A stretch of DNA of 64,000 nucleotides from an uncultured Emticicia sp. (GTDB lineage Bacteria > Bacteroidota > Bacteroidia > Cytophagales > Spirosomataceae): NCBI RefSeq assembly GCF_937903345.1, contig NZ_CALCZQ010000063.1:68076-132075 (forward strand). The letters run 5' to 3'. Shown here one piece after another: positions 37,623-45,132 of this stretch (position 1 is its first letter; the number at the start of each line of letters is the position of its first letter). Both the position numbers and the translations under genes were made by a program. Below the pieces are notes generated by a model, which saw nothing but the letters and a program-made list of their open reading frames with translations, was not told the DNA's origin and searched no databases.

Positions 37623-38000
37623 TTATTCTTCATCCTCAACAGGTGCAGGCGGAATTACAATTCCTGCAAAAAGAGCATCCATTTTTTGAGCATATTCGGC
37701 CGTATCATCAATGAAAAACTGTAAATTCGGAACAATTCTAAGTTGATGACGTACTCGCTCTCCCAAGAGGTTTCTAATAACCTTGGTATTTTCCCTGATT
37801 ATTTGTAAAACTCCTTCTCTATCATTTGCCAATAAAAAACTCAAATAAACCCTAGCAATAGCCAAATCTGGGGTCGTTTTCACATCAGTAATTGTTACAA
37901 AGGCTCCATTAAATAATTGTTTCAAATCTTTTTGAAAAATCTCACCTAAATCTTTTTGAATCTGTTTTGCTACTTGTCTTTGTCTTTTCGATTCCATCAT
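37623..38000 (-). CDS. rbfA: Ribosome-binding factor A
   Basis: RbfA binds the immature 30S subunit and helps the maturation of the 16S rRNA 5' end, and it is needed for cold growth. The 125-residue product has the KH-type fold order: RQRQVAKQIQKDLGEIF at the start, then VTITDVKTTPDLAIARVYLSFL and LGERVRHQLRIVPNLQFFIDDTAEYA near the end. A short acidic tail follows. Two Met codons at the start differ by one residue. The gene heads the rbfA-permease pair. Confidence 0.94.
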   Translation of the reverse strand: MMESKRQRQVAKQIQKDLGEIFQKDLKQLFNGAFVTITDVKTTPDLAIARVYLSFLLANDREGVLQIIRENTKVIRNLLGERVRHQLRIVPNLQFFIDDTAEYAQKMDALFAGIVIPPAPVEDEE

Positions 38001-38011
38001 TTTCTAATTTT

Positions 38012-38134
38012 GAATGAGTGAATGAGCGAATGAGCGAATTGTAAAATCTTAAATTATGTTTCTTATTCGTGAATCGTCACTTGAATAATTCGTCATTTCT
38101 AATTTTCATTCGTTCATTGAAGCATTCAATCATT
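38012..38134. repeat. Intergenic imperfect palindrome, word AATGAGCG
   Basis: The left arm repeats GAATGAG(C/T) three times (38012-38040) and the right arm reads CATTCGTTCATTGA (about 38107-38120), whose complement repeats the word. It lies in the divergent gap between rbfA and the following membrane protein. A third inner pair (GTGAATCGTCACTTGAATAATTCGTC) lies between them. Confidence 0.6.
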
Positions 38135-38205
38135 AATTTTATACAAATATCCGCAAATTTTCGGGTTAAATAAAGTAAAGTTTCTCACATCCGTTAGTTT
38201 TTTCA

Positions 38206-38213
38206 TAACTTTG
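38206..38213 (+). promoter_or_regulatory. Candidate -7 box TAACTTTG
   Basis: Matches TAnnTTTG and stands 26 bp before the TTG start of the next gene. This gives a short leader and supports the early start chosen for that gene. Confidence 0.55.
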
Positions 38214-38238
38214 TACCGTAAACTAATCTTTCAAAGCC

Positions 38239-39648
38239 TTGTTAACATTTTTTCGGTTAAACTCCTTGTTTCATATTTTTTCACTACTTTTCCTAGTAGT
38301 GATAATTAAAGTCCCTTTTTTGGGACATAAACTTCCGATATTACTTCCAGAACTTGAATGGATGTTGGTCGGAGAAAAAATCCATAATGGACAGTTTTTA
38401 TACAAAGAGGTTTGGACAAATGTTGGGCCATTGGCGTCTTTTGTATATTGGGCAATTGATGTTTCATTTGGGCGTTCACAATTCATTTATGAGTTCATAG
38501 CCATTCTAATCACTTATTTTCAGGCTTTGTATTTTACTTTTGTTTGTAATACACGACAAACTTATCTCGAAAAAAACTACGCTTCAGGTCTAATTTATGT
38601 ACTTTTGATGAGTCTTTCTTTCGATATGAGTAAACTTTCGCCAGTTTTACTTTCAACTACCTTTTTACTTTTTGCATTCAATAAACTCGTAAAACAAATG
38701 GAACGCCGTGAGGGTGTTTCGGATGAAGTTTTTGAGATTGGACTTTACATCGGTATTGCATCGCTCTTTCATCAACCAACGATGGTTTTTATTTTTTGGA
38801 TAATGAGTAGCCTTGTATTTTTTACTAATGCCAATCTTCGTCAACACTTTTTGGCAATTTTAGGTTTTAGTTTACCACTATTGTTGGCCGGACTTTACTT
38901 TTATCTAAACGGAGGTCTTGATGAGTTTAAATACAACTGGTTTAATGGTATTTTCAAAATCAAGCAATATAGTGTAGAAGACTTTAAAAGTGCTTTTATT
39001 GCCATTACGGTTCCATCAGCGTTAGCGGTTTTTGGTTTTTTGAGACAGACACAAGTAAGTAAATATAATAGCTATCAACAACGTACACAGCAAATTATGC
39101 TTATTTGGGGAATTGCTTCATTGATAGCATTATTTCTATCTCCAAATGTTGCTCCTATGCAGTTTATTATTTTTGTACCATTTTTTGCATTCTTTATCAC
39201 TGGTTTTTTCTTGCACTTAAAGGGAGTTTTCTTACCCGAGTTACTCTTTACATTATTATTTCTATTTATCATTTTCGTTCAATACCAAGGAGTTACACCT
39301 ATTTTTGGCAAAGGTTTTGAACAATTGGCAGATATGCGAGTAAAACCAAAGGAAATTCCAGAAAGAATGAAGGGTAAAAAAATGCTGGTAATTGGCGAAA
39401 GAATCGATGAATATGCTTTTGGTCAATCTGCAACTTGTTATCTCAATTGGGACCTTTCAAAAATCGACTTAGAAAATCCAGATAATTATGAAAGTATCAT
39501 TAATATTTTTGATAATTTCAAGAAAGATCCACCAACAATTATTATTGATAAACAAAACGTTATCCCCCAAATATTCAAAAGAATTCCTGCTTTAGCAGCT
39601 GAGTATCAGAAGACGAATATGGAAGGAATTTATCAGAGGAAGTTTTAG
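38239..39648 (+). CDS. Multi-pass membrane protein, DUF6427-like, TTG start
   Basis: The 469-residue protein has about ten predicted membrane segments and an N-terminal loop with PELEWMLVGEKI that recalls GT-C type glycosyltransferases. I place it near the DUF6427/Bacteroidota membrane protein group, but this is from general resemblance. The start is TTG at 38239: the first transmembrane segment (FFRLNSLFHIFSLLFLVVII) would be lost if translation began at the next ATG in frame, residue 41 or 42. The C-terminal 100 residues are soluble. Confidence 0.72.
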   Translation: MLTFFRLNSLFHIFSLLFLVVIIKVPFLGHKLPILLPELEWMLVGEKIHNGQFLYKEVWTNVGPLASFVYWAIDVSFGRSQFIYEFIAILITYFQALYFTFVCNTRQTYLEKNYASGLIYVLLMSLSFDMSKLSPVLLSTTFLLFAFNKLVKQMERREGVSDEVFEIGLYIGIASLFHQPTMVFIFWIMSSLVFFTNANLRQHFLAILGFSLPLLLAGLYFYLNGGLDEFKYNWFNGIFKIKQYSVEDFKSAFIAITVPSALAVFGFLRQTQVSKYNSYQQRTQQIMLIWGIASLIALFLSPNVAPMQFIIFVPFFAFFITGFFLHLKGVFLPELLFTLLFLFIIFVQYQGVTPIFGKGFEQLADMRVKPKEIPERMKGKKMLVIGERIDEYAFGQSATCYLNWDLSKIDLENPDNYESIINIFDNFKKDPPTIIIDKQNVIPQIFKRIPALAAEYQKTNMEGIYQRKF

Positions 39649-39657
39649 TTTTGGGGC

Positions 39658-39724
39658 ACAAGATTCGGGATTTGAGAAGGCTTTACGATTCAATCAATCG
39701 ATAATCTCATATCCCGAATCTTGT
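39658..39724. terminator. Long near-perfect inverted repeat between convergent genes
   Basis: The arms at 39658-39677 and 39705-39724 pair at 19 of 20 positions (ACAAGATTCGGGAT... with ...ATCCCGAATCTTGT) around a 27-base loop. It is in the 79-bp gap between two convergent genes and likely ends both transcripts or stabilises their 3' ends. It has no T-run. Confidence 0.65.
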
Positions 39725-39727
39725 ATA

Positions 39728-40156
39728 TTAGCAAGAAATTTTATCTGCTCTTCGTGCATGACGACCGCCTTCAAATTCAGTTTTCAAGAAGGTATTTACA
39801 CATGCTAGTGCTAATTCAACATCAATAAATCGTGCAGGTAAACATATTATATTTGCATTATTATGCTGACGAATCAATTCTGCCACTTCCAAATTCCAAA
39901 CTAAGCCTGCTCTAATGCCTTGATGGTGATTGGCTGTCATACAAACGCCATTTCCACTTCCACAAATCAAGATTCCGAACTCATATTGTCCGCTTTCAAC
40001 CGAACTTGCCAATTGATGTGCCGTATCGGGGTAATCGACTGCTTCGGGCGTATAAGGACCATAATCAGCCGTTTCAAAGTTTTGTTCTTGAAGCCAACGA
40101 AGAATGACATTTTTATACTCAAACCCAGCGTGATCGCCTGCAATTGCTACTTTCAT
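39728..40156 (-). CDS. rpiB: Ribose 5-phosphate isomerase B
   Basis: RpiB interconverts ribose 5-phosphate and ribulose 5-phosphate. The 142-residue length fits the RpiB/LacAB family. Visible are the N-terminal GDHAGFEYK, the catalytic Cys in ILICGSGNGVCMTANHH (about residue 63), and the substrate-binding NNANIICLPARFI with its Arg near 110. It is transcribed alone on the minus strand, divergent from the LOG-family gene. Confidence 0.95.
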   Translation of the reverse strand: MKVAIAGDHAGFEYKNVILRWLQEQNFETADYGPYTPEAVDYPDTAHQLASSVESGQYEFGILICGSGNGVCMTANHHQGIRAGLVWNLEVAELIRQHNNANIICLPARFIDVELALACVNTFLKTEFEGGRHARRADKISC

Positions 40157-40378
40157 AATGTTTTATTCCTCAAACTTTTGATTGAAAAAATTTTAAGCTG
40201 AATTTCTCTTTTAGGGAAGGAATTAGGTAAAAAAAATCATTTTGGTATTCTAAACTTTTTTTTGCAAATATACGTTTTCATTATCTAATTCTTCTAAAAA
40301 AATAAATAAGAATTGTTAAATTAGAATAAAAATAAAATTAACTCAAAAAAACAATTCCTACCACAAATAAAAAATTAT

Positions 40379-41107
40379 ATGGCAGAAAAAGAAATTATAT
40401 TAAATGATGAAGAATTAATTCGTGAGGCATTTGTAGAAAAAGGGTGGAATGAAATCCAAAGCCAAGATTCATGGCAAATATTAAAAACCGTAGCTGAATT
40501 TGTTGATGGTTTCGACCGTTTGGCTAAAATCGGTCCATGCGTGACTATATATGGCTCCGCAAGAACTAAACCAGACCACAAATATTATTTACTTTCAGAA
40601 GAAATTGCAGCCAAATTAGTAGCTAAAGGATACGGTGTAATTACAGGCGGAGGGCCCGGAGTGATGGAAGCGGGCAATAAAGGTGCTGCCGAAAACGGTG
40701 GAAAATCGGTAGGTTTGAATATAAAATTACCTTTCGAGCAGGTGCCAAATAGATTTGTTGACCCCGATAAAAGCATAAATTTTGATTACTTTTTTGCAAG
40801 AAAAGTATGTTTTATGAAATATTCACAAGGCTTTGTGATTATGCCGGGCGGTTTCGGCACGCTTGATGAACTTTTTGAAGCGTTAACATTAATTCAGACG
40901 AAAAAGATTGCAAGATTCCCAATCGTTATGGTAGGAACAGAATATTGGAAAGGACTAATTGATTGGATAAAACAAATAATGTGTGAAAGGGAAAAAAATA
41001 TTAATCCAGAAGATTTAAATTTAATCAAATTGGTAGATACTGCCGATGATGCAGTAAAAGTAATTAACGACTTTTACGGTAAATACCTATTAAAACCAAA
41101 CTTCTAA
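40379..41107 (+). CDS. LOG family protein (TIGR00730 type)
   Basis: The 242-residue protein has the two family motifs: GGGPGVMEAGNKGA near residue 88 and PGGFGTLDE at about 156-164. Relatives release the base from nucleoside 5'-monophosphates (cytokinin-activating LOG or PpnN-like nucleosidase). Its bacterial substrate is not known. The N-terminal 50 residues are an extra helical segment (ending IGPCVTIYGSAR) seen in the longer group. It stands alone. Confidence 0.92.
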   Translation: MAEKEIILNDEELIREAFVEKGWNEIQSQDSWQILKTVAEFVDGFDRLAKIGPCVTIYGSARTKPDHKYYLLSEEIAAKLVAKGYGVITGGGPGVMEAGNKGAAENGGKSVGLNIKLPFEQVPNRFVDPDKSINFDYFFARKVCFMKYSQGFVIMPGGFGTLDELFEALTLIQTKKIARFPIVMVGTEYWKGLIDWIKQIMCEREKNINPEDLNLIKLVDTADDAVKVINDFYGKYLLKPNF

Positions 41108-41117
41108 AACTTTTAAA

Positions 41118-41230
41118 CGGTCCGCCGTAGCGGTTGAGAGTTCTGAATTATGAGTAGTCTCCGTCACAACGGCTAAAACTGAGTATCAAACTCAGAACTA
41201 ATAATTCAGAATCGCTTCGGCAGACCGCCC
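41118..41230. repeat. Nested intergenic palindrome between convergent genes
   Basis: Outer arms GGTCCGCCGTAGCG (41119-41132) and CGCTTCGGCAGACC (41213-41226) pair at 12 of 14 positions. Inside them a second pair (GAGAGTTCTGAATTATGAGT with ACTCAGAACTAATAATTCAG) pairs again, and the inner word CTGAGT/ACTCAG recurs. It lies between the LOG gene and the bacilliredoxin gene. The word is shared with the element at 31386. Confidence 0.65.
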
Positions 41231-41240
41231 AGAACTAAAG

Positions 41241-41666
41241 TTATGCTTCCTCACCTACAACTTCTTCCAAAACAGCTACTAAATGTGTGGCAATCATTTC
41301 AGCGGAACGCCCTTCAATGTGGTGTCTTTCAATAAAATGAACAACCTCACCGTTTTTAAAAATCGCAATCGCTGGTGATGATGGTGGAAATGGAATGTAT
41401 GTACGCATTTGTTGAACTGCATCAGTATCGACACCTGCAAAAACAGTTACTAAACTTTCAGGTTTAGCCTCTGAGCGTTGCAAAGCTAATTTTACACCTG
41501 GGCGACAAGTACCTGCTGCACAACCACAAACGGAGTTGATAACAACCAGCGATGTTCCCTGTTGGTTGGTAATAAAAGTATCTACATCAGAAGCAGATAA
41601 TAATTCTTTAAAGCCTACATTAACTAAATCAGCTTTCATCGGTGACACTAAATGAGGAGGATACAT
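41241..41666 (-). CDS. BrxA/BrxB family bacilliredoxin
   Basis: The 141-residue protein has the thioredoxin-fold CGC motif at residues 47-49 in INSVCGCAAGTCRPG, which matches YphP/YqiW. It reduces bacillithiol-capped or other mixed disulphides. Bacteroidota make bacillithiol in several lineages, so this fits. It ends the suf group (sufS to bacilliredoxin) on the minus strand, 118 bp after the DUF59 gene, and may help protect Fe-S assembly thiols. Confidence 0.9.
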   Translation of the reverse strand: MYPPHLVSPMKADLVNVGFKELLSASDVDTFITNQQGTSLVVINSVCGCAAGTCRPGVKLALQRSEAKPESLVTVFAGVDTDAVQQMRTYIPFPPSSPAIAIFKNGEVVHFIERHHIEGRSAEMIATHLVAVLEEVVGEEA

Positions 41667-41783
41667 AAGATAAACTGCCCTCCTGCCCCTGAAGGAGAGC
41701 TTTGTTTTAATGGTTTTAATGTTGTTGGGGTATGCAACATTTTTTTAGTTTATTTTTTGGATAGCCTTTGGCAGCTCGGCGAA

Positions 41784-42095
41784 TTACATAAACCCAAGCT
41801 CCAATTGAGCTACTTCCGACATCATATCGGTTGCATAAGGTGGGTCGAAAGTAAGTTCAACACTTACGTCGCTTACGCCTTCAATCTCTCGGATTTTCTG
41901 CTCAACTTCCACAGGAATCGACTCTGCTGATGGGCAAGATGGCGAGGTAAGGGTCATTAAAACATAAACATTATTTACAGGAAAAATCTTTATGTCGTAT
42001 ATTAAACCCAGCTCATATACATCAACGGGAATTTCAGGGTCATAAACCTGCTTAATTGCAACTATTACGCTTTCTTTTAATTCTTGCTCAGTCAT
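41784..42095 (-). CDS. MIP18/DUF59 family Fe-S assembly protein (SufT-like)
   Basis: The 103-residue protein is a single DUF59 domain with the conserved Cys at residue 54 in MTLTSPSCPSAESIP and the following VELTFDPPYATDMM. Such proteins help deliver or maintain Fe-S clusters in the SUF pathway. It follows sufE by 26 bp in the same operon. It may bind a cluster itself; the mode is inferred from family members. Confidence 0.9.
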   Translation of the reverse strand: MTEQELKESVIVAIKQVYDPEIPVDVYELGLIYDIKIFPVNNVYVLMTLTSPSCPSAESIPVEVEQKIREIEGVSDVSVELTFDPPYATDMMSEVAQLELGFM

Positions 42096-42120
42096 TTTTT
42101 ATTTATGAAAAATGTTTCAA

Positions 42121-42543
42121 TTAGTTTTCTTTTGCCTGGTATGCCACAGCGTAAGACCTCATTTGCTTTACCATCGAGGCCAAACCATTAGAACGAGTTT
42201 GTGCCAAATGGCTTGCTAAACCTACTTTATCAATAAAATATAAATCTGATTTTAGTATCTCTTCAGGCGTATGATTGGTCATGACTTTAACGAGCATACT
42301 CACCAAACCTTTAACGATAATTGCTTCGCTATCAGCCTCAAAGTATAATTTACCATCTTGCTTGTAGGCATGAAGCCAAACTATTGATTGACAACCTTTA
42401 ATGATATTGTCTTCGATTTTAAATTCGTCAGATAGTTTAGGTAATTTTTTACCTAAATCAATAATGTACTCGTATTTTCCTTCCCAGTCATCAAAGAGCT
42501 CAAACTCTTCAATGATTTCATCTTGTATTTCGTTTATTGTCAT
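42121..42543 (-). CDS. sufE: SufE sulfur acceptor
   Basis: SufE takes the persulphide sulphur from SufS and passes it to the Fe-S scaffold. The 140-residue product has the active-site Cys51 in IIKGCQSIVWLHA and the usual start (INEIQDEIIEEF). It is 72 bp downstream of a decayed toxin remnant and 389 bp after sufS on the same strand. The remnants lie inside what should be a compact sufS-sufE pair. Confidence 0.94.
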   Translation of the reverse strand: MTINEIQDEIIEEFELFDDWEGKYEYIIDLGKKLPKLSDEFKIEDNIIKGCQSIVWLHAYKQDGKLYFEADSEAIIVKGLVSMLVKVMTNHTPEEILKSDLYFIDKVGLASHLAQTRSNGLASMVKQMRSYAVAYQAKEN

Positions 42544-42614
42544 ATATTTCTAAAAATCACAAACCCAAAGATTTCGCACCATTCTTCTATAACTAAGATG
42601 GTCTTACTTACAAC

Positions 42615-42749
42615 CTATAAAATCCTATATTTCTCTACAAAATATTCTTTTTCCCAAAAATCAGCATAAATAGGACTTTCATCGTATAAAGAAGAATAGA
42701 CATCTAAAAAGTCTTCTCGTGCTTCTTCACTTATCTCGACTGTCGCCAT
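42615..42749 (-). pseudogene. Truncated ParE/RelE-like toxin remnant
   Basis: The 44-residue reading starts ATG at 42749 and stops at 42615. It contains VEISEEAREDFLDVYSSLYD, which resembles the start of RelE/ParE-type toxins of about 100 residues; the rest is missing. Its start overlaps the end of the upstream antitoxin-like frame, which is the classical arrangement. It is probably inactive. Confidence 0.5.
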
Positions 42750-42928
42750 GTTTCAAACTCCTTTTTAAACTGACCTATTGGTATTGTCTTTCCTTCTTTT
42801 ATTTGCTGAATTCCTTTGTTATACTTATCAATAATTAAAATGCGTTGAATAACATCTTCCCTTTCAAATTCTTTTAGGAGGTCATCAATAGATACCAACA
42901 ATTGTGCTTTGGTAATAAAAGTTATATG
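42730..42928 (-). pseudogene. Antitoxin-like remnant without a normal start codon
   Basis: On the minus strand a frame reads ITKAQLLVSIDDLLKEFERE, then DKYNKGIQQIKEGK and FKKEFETWRQSR, and stops just inside the toxin start. This matches small Bacteroidota antitoxins in style. No ATG or GTG precedes it; a TTG in CAATTGTTG and an ATT are the only options. It begins a few bases after the sufS stop, in the same reading frame. It is likely a decayed or weakly started antitoxin. Family not certain. Confidence 0.45.
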
Positions 42929-42931
42929 TGT

Positions 42932-44155
42932 TTAAAGTACCATTTTCTTTACTTTATGTATACCAGCAACTAATTTATCAATTTCATCTGTTGTGTTATA
43001 AACAGCAAAAGAGGCTCTTGAAGTTCCGGGAAGGCCTAAGCGGTTCATCAGCGGTTGCGTGCAATGATGCCCTGTACGAATAGCAATGCCCTGTTGGTCA
43101 AGAATAACACCTACGTCCTGCGGGTGAATGCCATTTAAAACAAACGAAACCACCGAAACTTTCTCTTTTGCTTTTCCAACGATTCGCAATCCGCCGATTT
43201 CTGAAAGTTGCTCAGTGGCATATTTCAAAAGTTCGTCTTCGTAAGCAGCAATATTTTCTTTACCTAAATCATTAATATAATCTATTGCAAATTTTACGGC
43301 CACAACATCAGCGATATTTGGCGTTCCTGCTTCAAATTTATACGGAAGTTCGTTATACGTAGTTTTCTCAAATGTTACCTCCTTAATCATTTCTCCACCA
43401 CCACGATATGGCGGCATAGCATTTAAAATATCTGATTTACCGTAAAGTACGCCCATACCAGTTGGTCCAAACAATTTGTGTGCCGAAAAAGCATAGAAAT
43501 CAGCATCTAAAGTTTGGACATCAATCGTAATATGGGACGATGCTTGAGCTCCATCAATCAAAACCTTTGCACCTACTTCGTGGGCTTTATCTATAATAAA
43601 TTTTACGTCGTTGATTGTTCCCAATGCATTGGAAACATGAACCACCGATACGAATTTGGTTTTTTCGGAAAGCATTTTTTCGTATGCTTCCAGAATCAAA
43701 TCGCCTTTATCATCAATCGGAATAACTCTTAAAACACATCCTTTTTCCTCACAAAGCATTTGCCAAGGCACAATGTTGGAATGATGCTCTAATGTTGAAA
43801 TAATTATTTCATCGCCTTCTTTCAAAAATTTACGTCCGTAAGTTTGAGCAACTAGATTGATTCCATCAGTTGTACCGTAAGTAAAAATAATTTCTTCTTT
43901 GTGAGCTGCATTCAAAAACTTTTGAATAGCGGAGCGAGAATCTTCAAATGCAGAGGTTGCTTTTTCAGCCAAAAAGTGGATTCCACGGTGAATATTGGCG
44001 TTATAATGACCGTAATAGTTTGCTAAAGCCTCTAAAACAACAAATGGTTTTTGAGTAGTGGCAGCATTATCAAAATACACTAAATCACGACCATTTACTT
44101 TTTCATCAAGAATCGGAAAGTCTTGACGAATTTTATTAATATCTAATACTGACAT
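42932..44155 (-). CDS. sufS: Cysteine desulfurase SufS
   Basis: SufS removes sulphur from cysteine to give alanine and an enzyme persulphide, with PLP. I choose the start at 44155 (MSVLDINKIRQDFPILDEKV), 407 residues; the frame is open to 44197. The signature FSAHKLFGPTGMG holds the PLP Lys near 226 and the active Cys is in RTGHHCTQPLMNRLG near 363. The class II SufS type is shown by the N-terminal DNAATTQKP. It heads the sufS-sufE-DUF59-bacilliredoxin group. Confidence 0.96.
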   Translation of the reverse strand: MSVLDINKIRQDFPILDEKVNGRDLVYFDNAATTQKPFVVLEALANYYGHYNANIHRGIHFLAEKATSAFEDSRSAIQKFLNAAHKEEIIFTYGTTDGINLVAQTYGRKFLKEGDEIIISTLEHHSNIVPWQMLCEEKGCVLRVIPIDDKGDLILEAYEKMLSEKTKFVSVVHVSNALGTINDVKFIIDKAHEVGAKVLIDGAQASSHITIDVQTLDADFYAFSAHKLFGPTGMGVLYGKSDILNAMPPYRGGGEMIKEVTFEKTTYNELPYKFEAGTPNIADVVAVKFAIDYINDLGKENIAAYEDELLKYATEQLSEIGGLRIVGKAKEKVSVVSFVLNGIHPQDVGVILDQQGIAIRTGHHCTQPLMNRLGLPGTSRASFAVYNTTDEIDKLVAGIHKVKKMVL

Positions 44156-44297
44156 ATTTTCTTTGTTGTAGATTTGTAATTTTTGGAGAATCCTCAACTA
44201 CTTCACGTTTTATAGCTTCCTTAAGGCGATTCTGAAAAGCCACTCATCAGCATAACAAGCAAGTATAGTTTTTAGTTTGGAATAATTCTAAATTATA

Positions 44298-45068
44298 TCA
44301 AAATTTTAAAACGAAATGTTGCTTGGGTTGTTTCTTTCTAAAAAAAACAATTCCTATCCAAAATAAATCAATACTAATACTCACTGATTCATGGCTCTGT
44401 ATTGATTGCCAAGCTTGTTTCATTTCTTTCGACCAATAAATATCATCAAAAATAAAACAGCTGCCATCATGTGCTTTCGCAAGACATTGACTAAAATATC
44501 GAATTGTTGGCTCATAACGATGATTTGCATCGAAAAAAACAAAATCTAATTGTGTAGAGTTCTGTAATTTTTCGGGCAATGTTTCGTCAATGTTTCCGAC
44601 TATTATTTCAATATTTTTTAAGGCAAGTTTACCGAAATTCTCGTGAGCAACTTTTGCAGTCTCATCGCAACCTTCAAAACTATAAACTTTTAAGTTTTGA
44701 TCTGCTTTGCCTAAATATGCAGTCGTGAGACCCAAAGAAGTGCCTAAATCAAAAATGTTTTTATATTGATAATTCTTTATAATTCTGAAAAATAACTGTG
44801 CCAAGCTCGGTTTTTTGAGCGATTTACGAGAAATATCTTCAACCGTTCGCCTTATATTCTTATTGGTTTTTGCTCCTGCACCAAAATCTGTAATATTTAT
44901 GATACGATTATCGCTCAAAAGTTGATTTCTCAAGTTCTCAATTTCATTAAATTCCGCAAAATATAACTTGTCTTTTATAACTTTGGTATAAAACTCATAT
45001 ACAAAAGGAGAATGCAAAGAATGTTCGTCTTTTGCTTTTAAACGATATTTAATATAATCAAGGATCAT
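44298..45068 (-). CDS. Class I SAM-dependent methyltransferase (O-methyltransferase-like)
   Basis: I choose ATG 45068 (MILDYIKYRLKAKDEHSLHS), 256 residues. The SAM site IFDLGTSLGLTTAYL is near residue 108, and the following acidic-ended strand and DFVFFDANHRYEP resemble the catechol/caffeoyl O-methyltransferase fold. The N-terminal HSLHSPFVYEFYTKVI is conserved in Bacteroidota members of unknown substrate. It is downstream of a 33-bp hairpin that separates it from the next gene. Confidence 0.85.
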   Translation of the reverse strand: MILDYIKYRLKAKDEHSLHSPFVYEFYTKVIKDKLYFAEFNEIENLRNQLLSDNRIINITDFGAGAKTNKNIRRTVEDISRKSLKKPSLAQLFFRIIKNYQYKNIFDLGTSLGLTTAYLGKADQNLKVYSFEGCDETAKVAHENFGKLALKNIEIIVGNIDETLPEKLQNSTQLDFVFFDANHRYEPTIRYFSQCLAKAHDGSCFIFDDIYWSKEMKQAWQSIQSHESVSISIDLFWIGIVFFRKKQPKQHFVLKF

Positions 45069-45081
45069 CCTGCAAAAATAG

Positions 45082-45114
45082 CAAAAAAGCACGACAGATT
45101 GCCGTGCTTTTTTG
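45082..45114. terminator. 33-bp terminator, copy 1
   Basis: An 11-bp perfect stem (AAAAAAGCACG and CGTGCTTTTTT) around the loop ACAGATTGC. The whole 33-bp block is identical to 49289-49321. It lies between the methyltransferase start and the lipase-like gene's end. Confidence 0.9.
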
Positions 45115-45132
45115 CATTATATCGCTGATATT

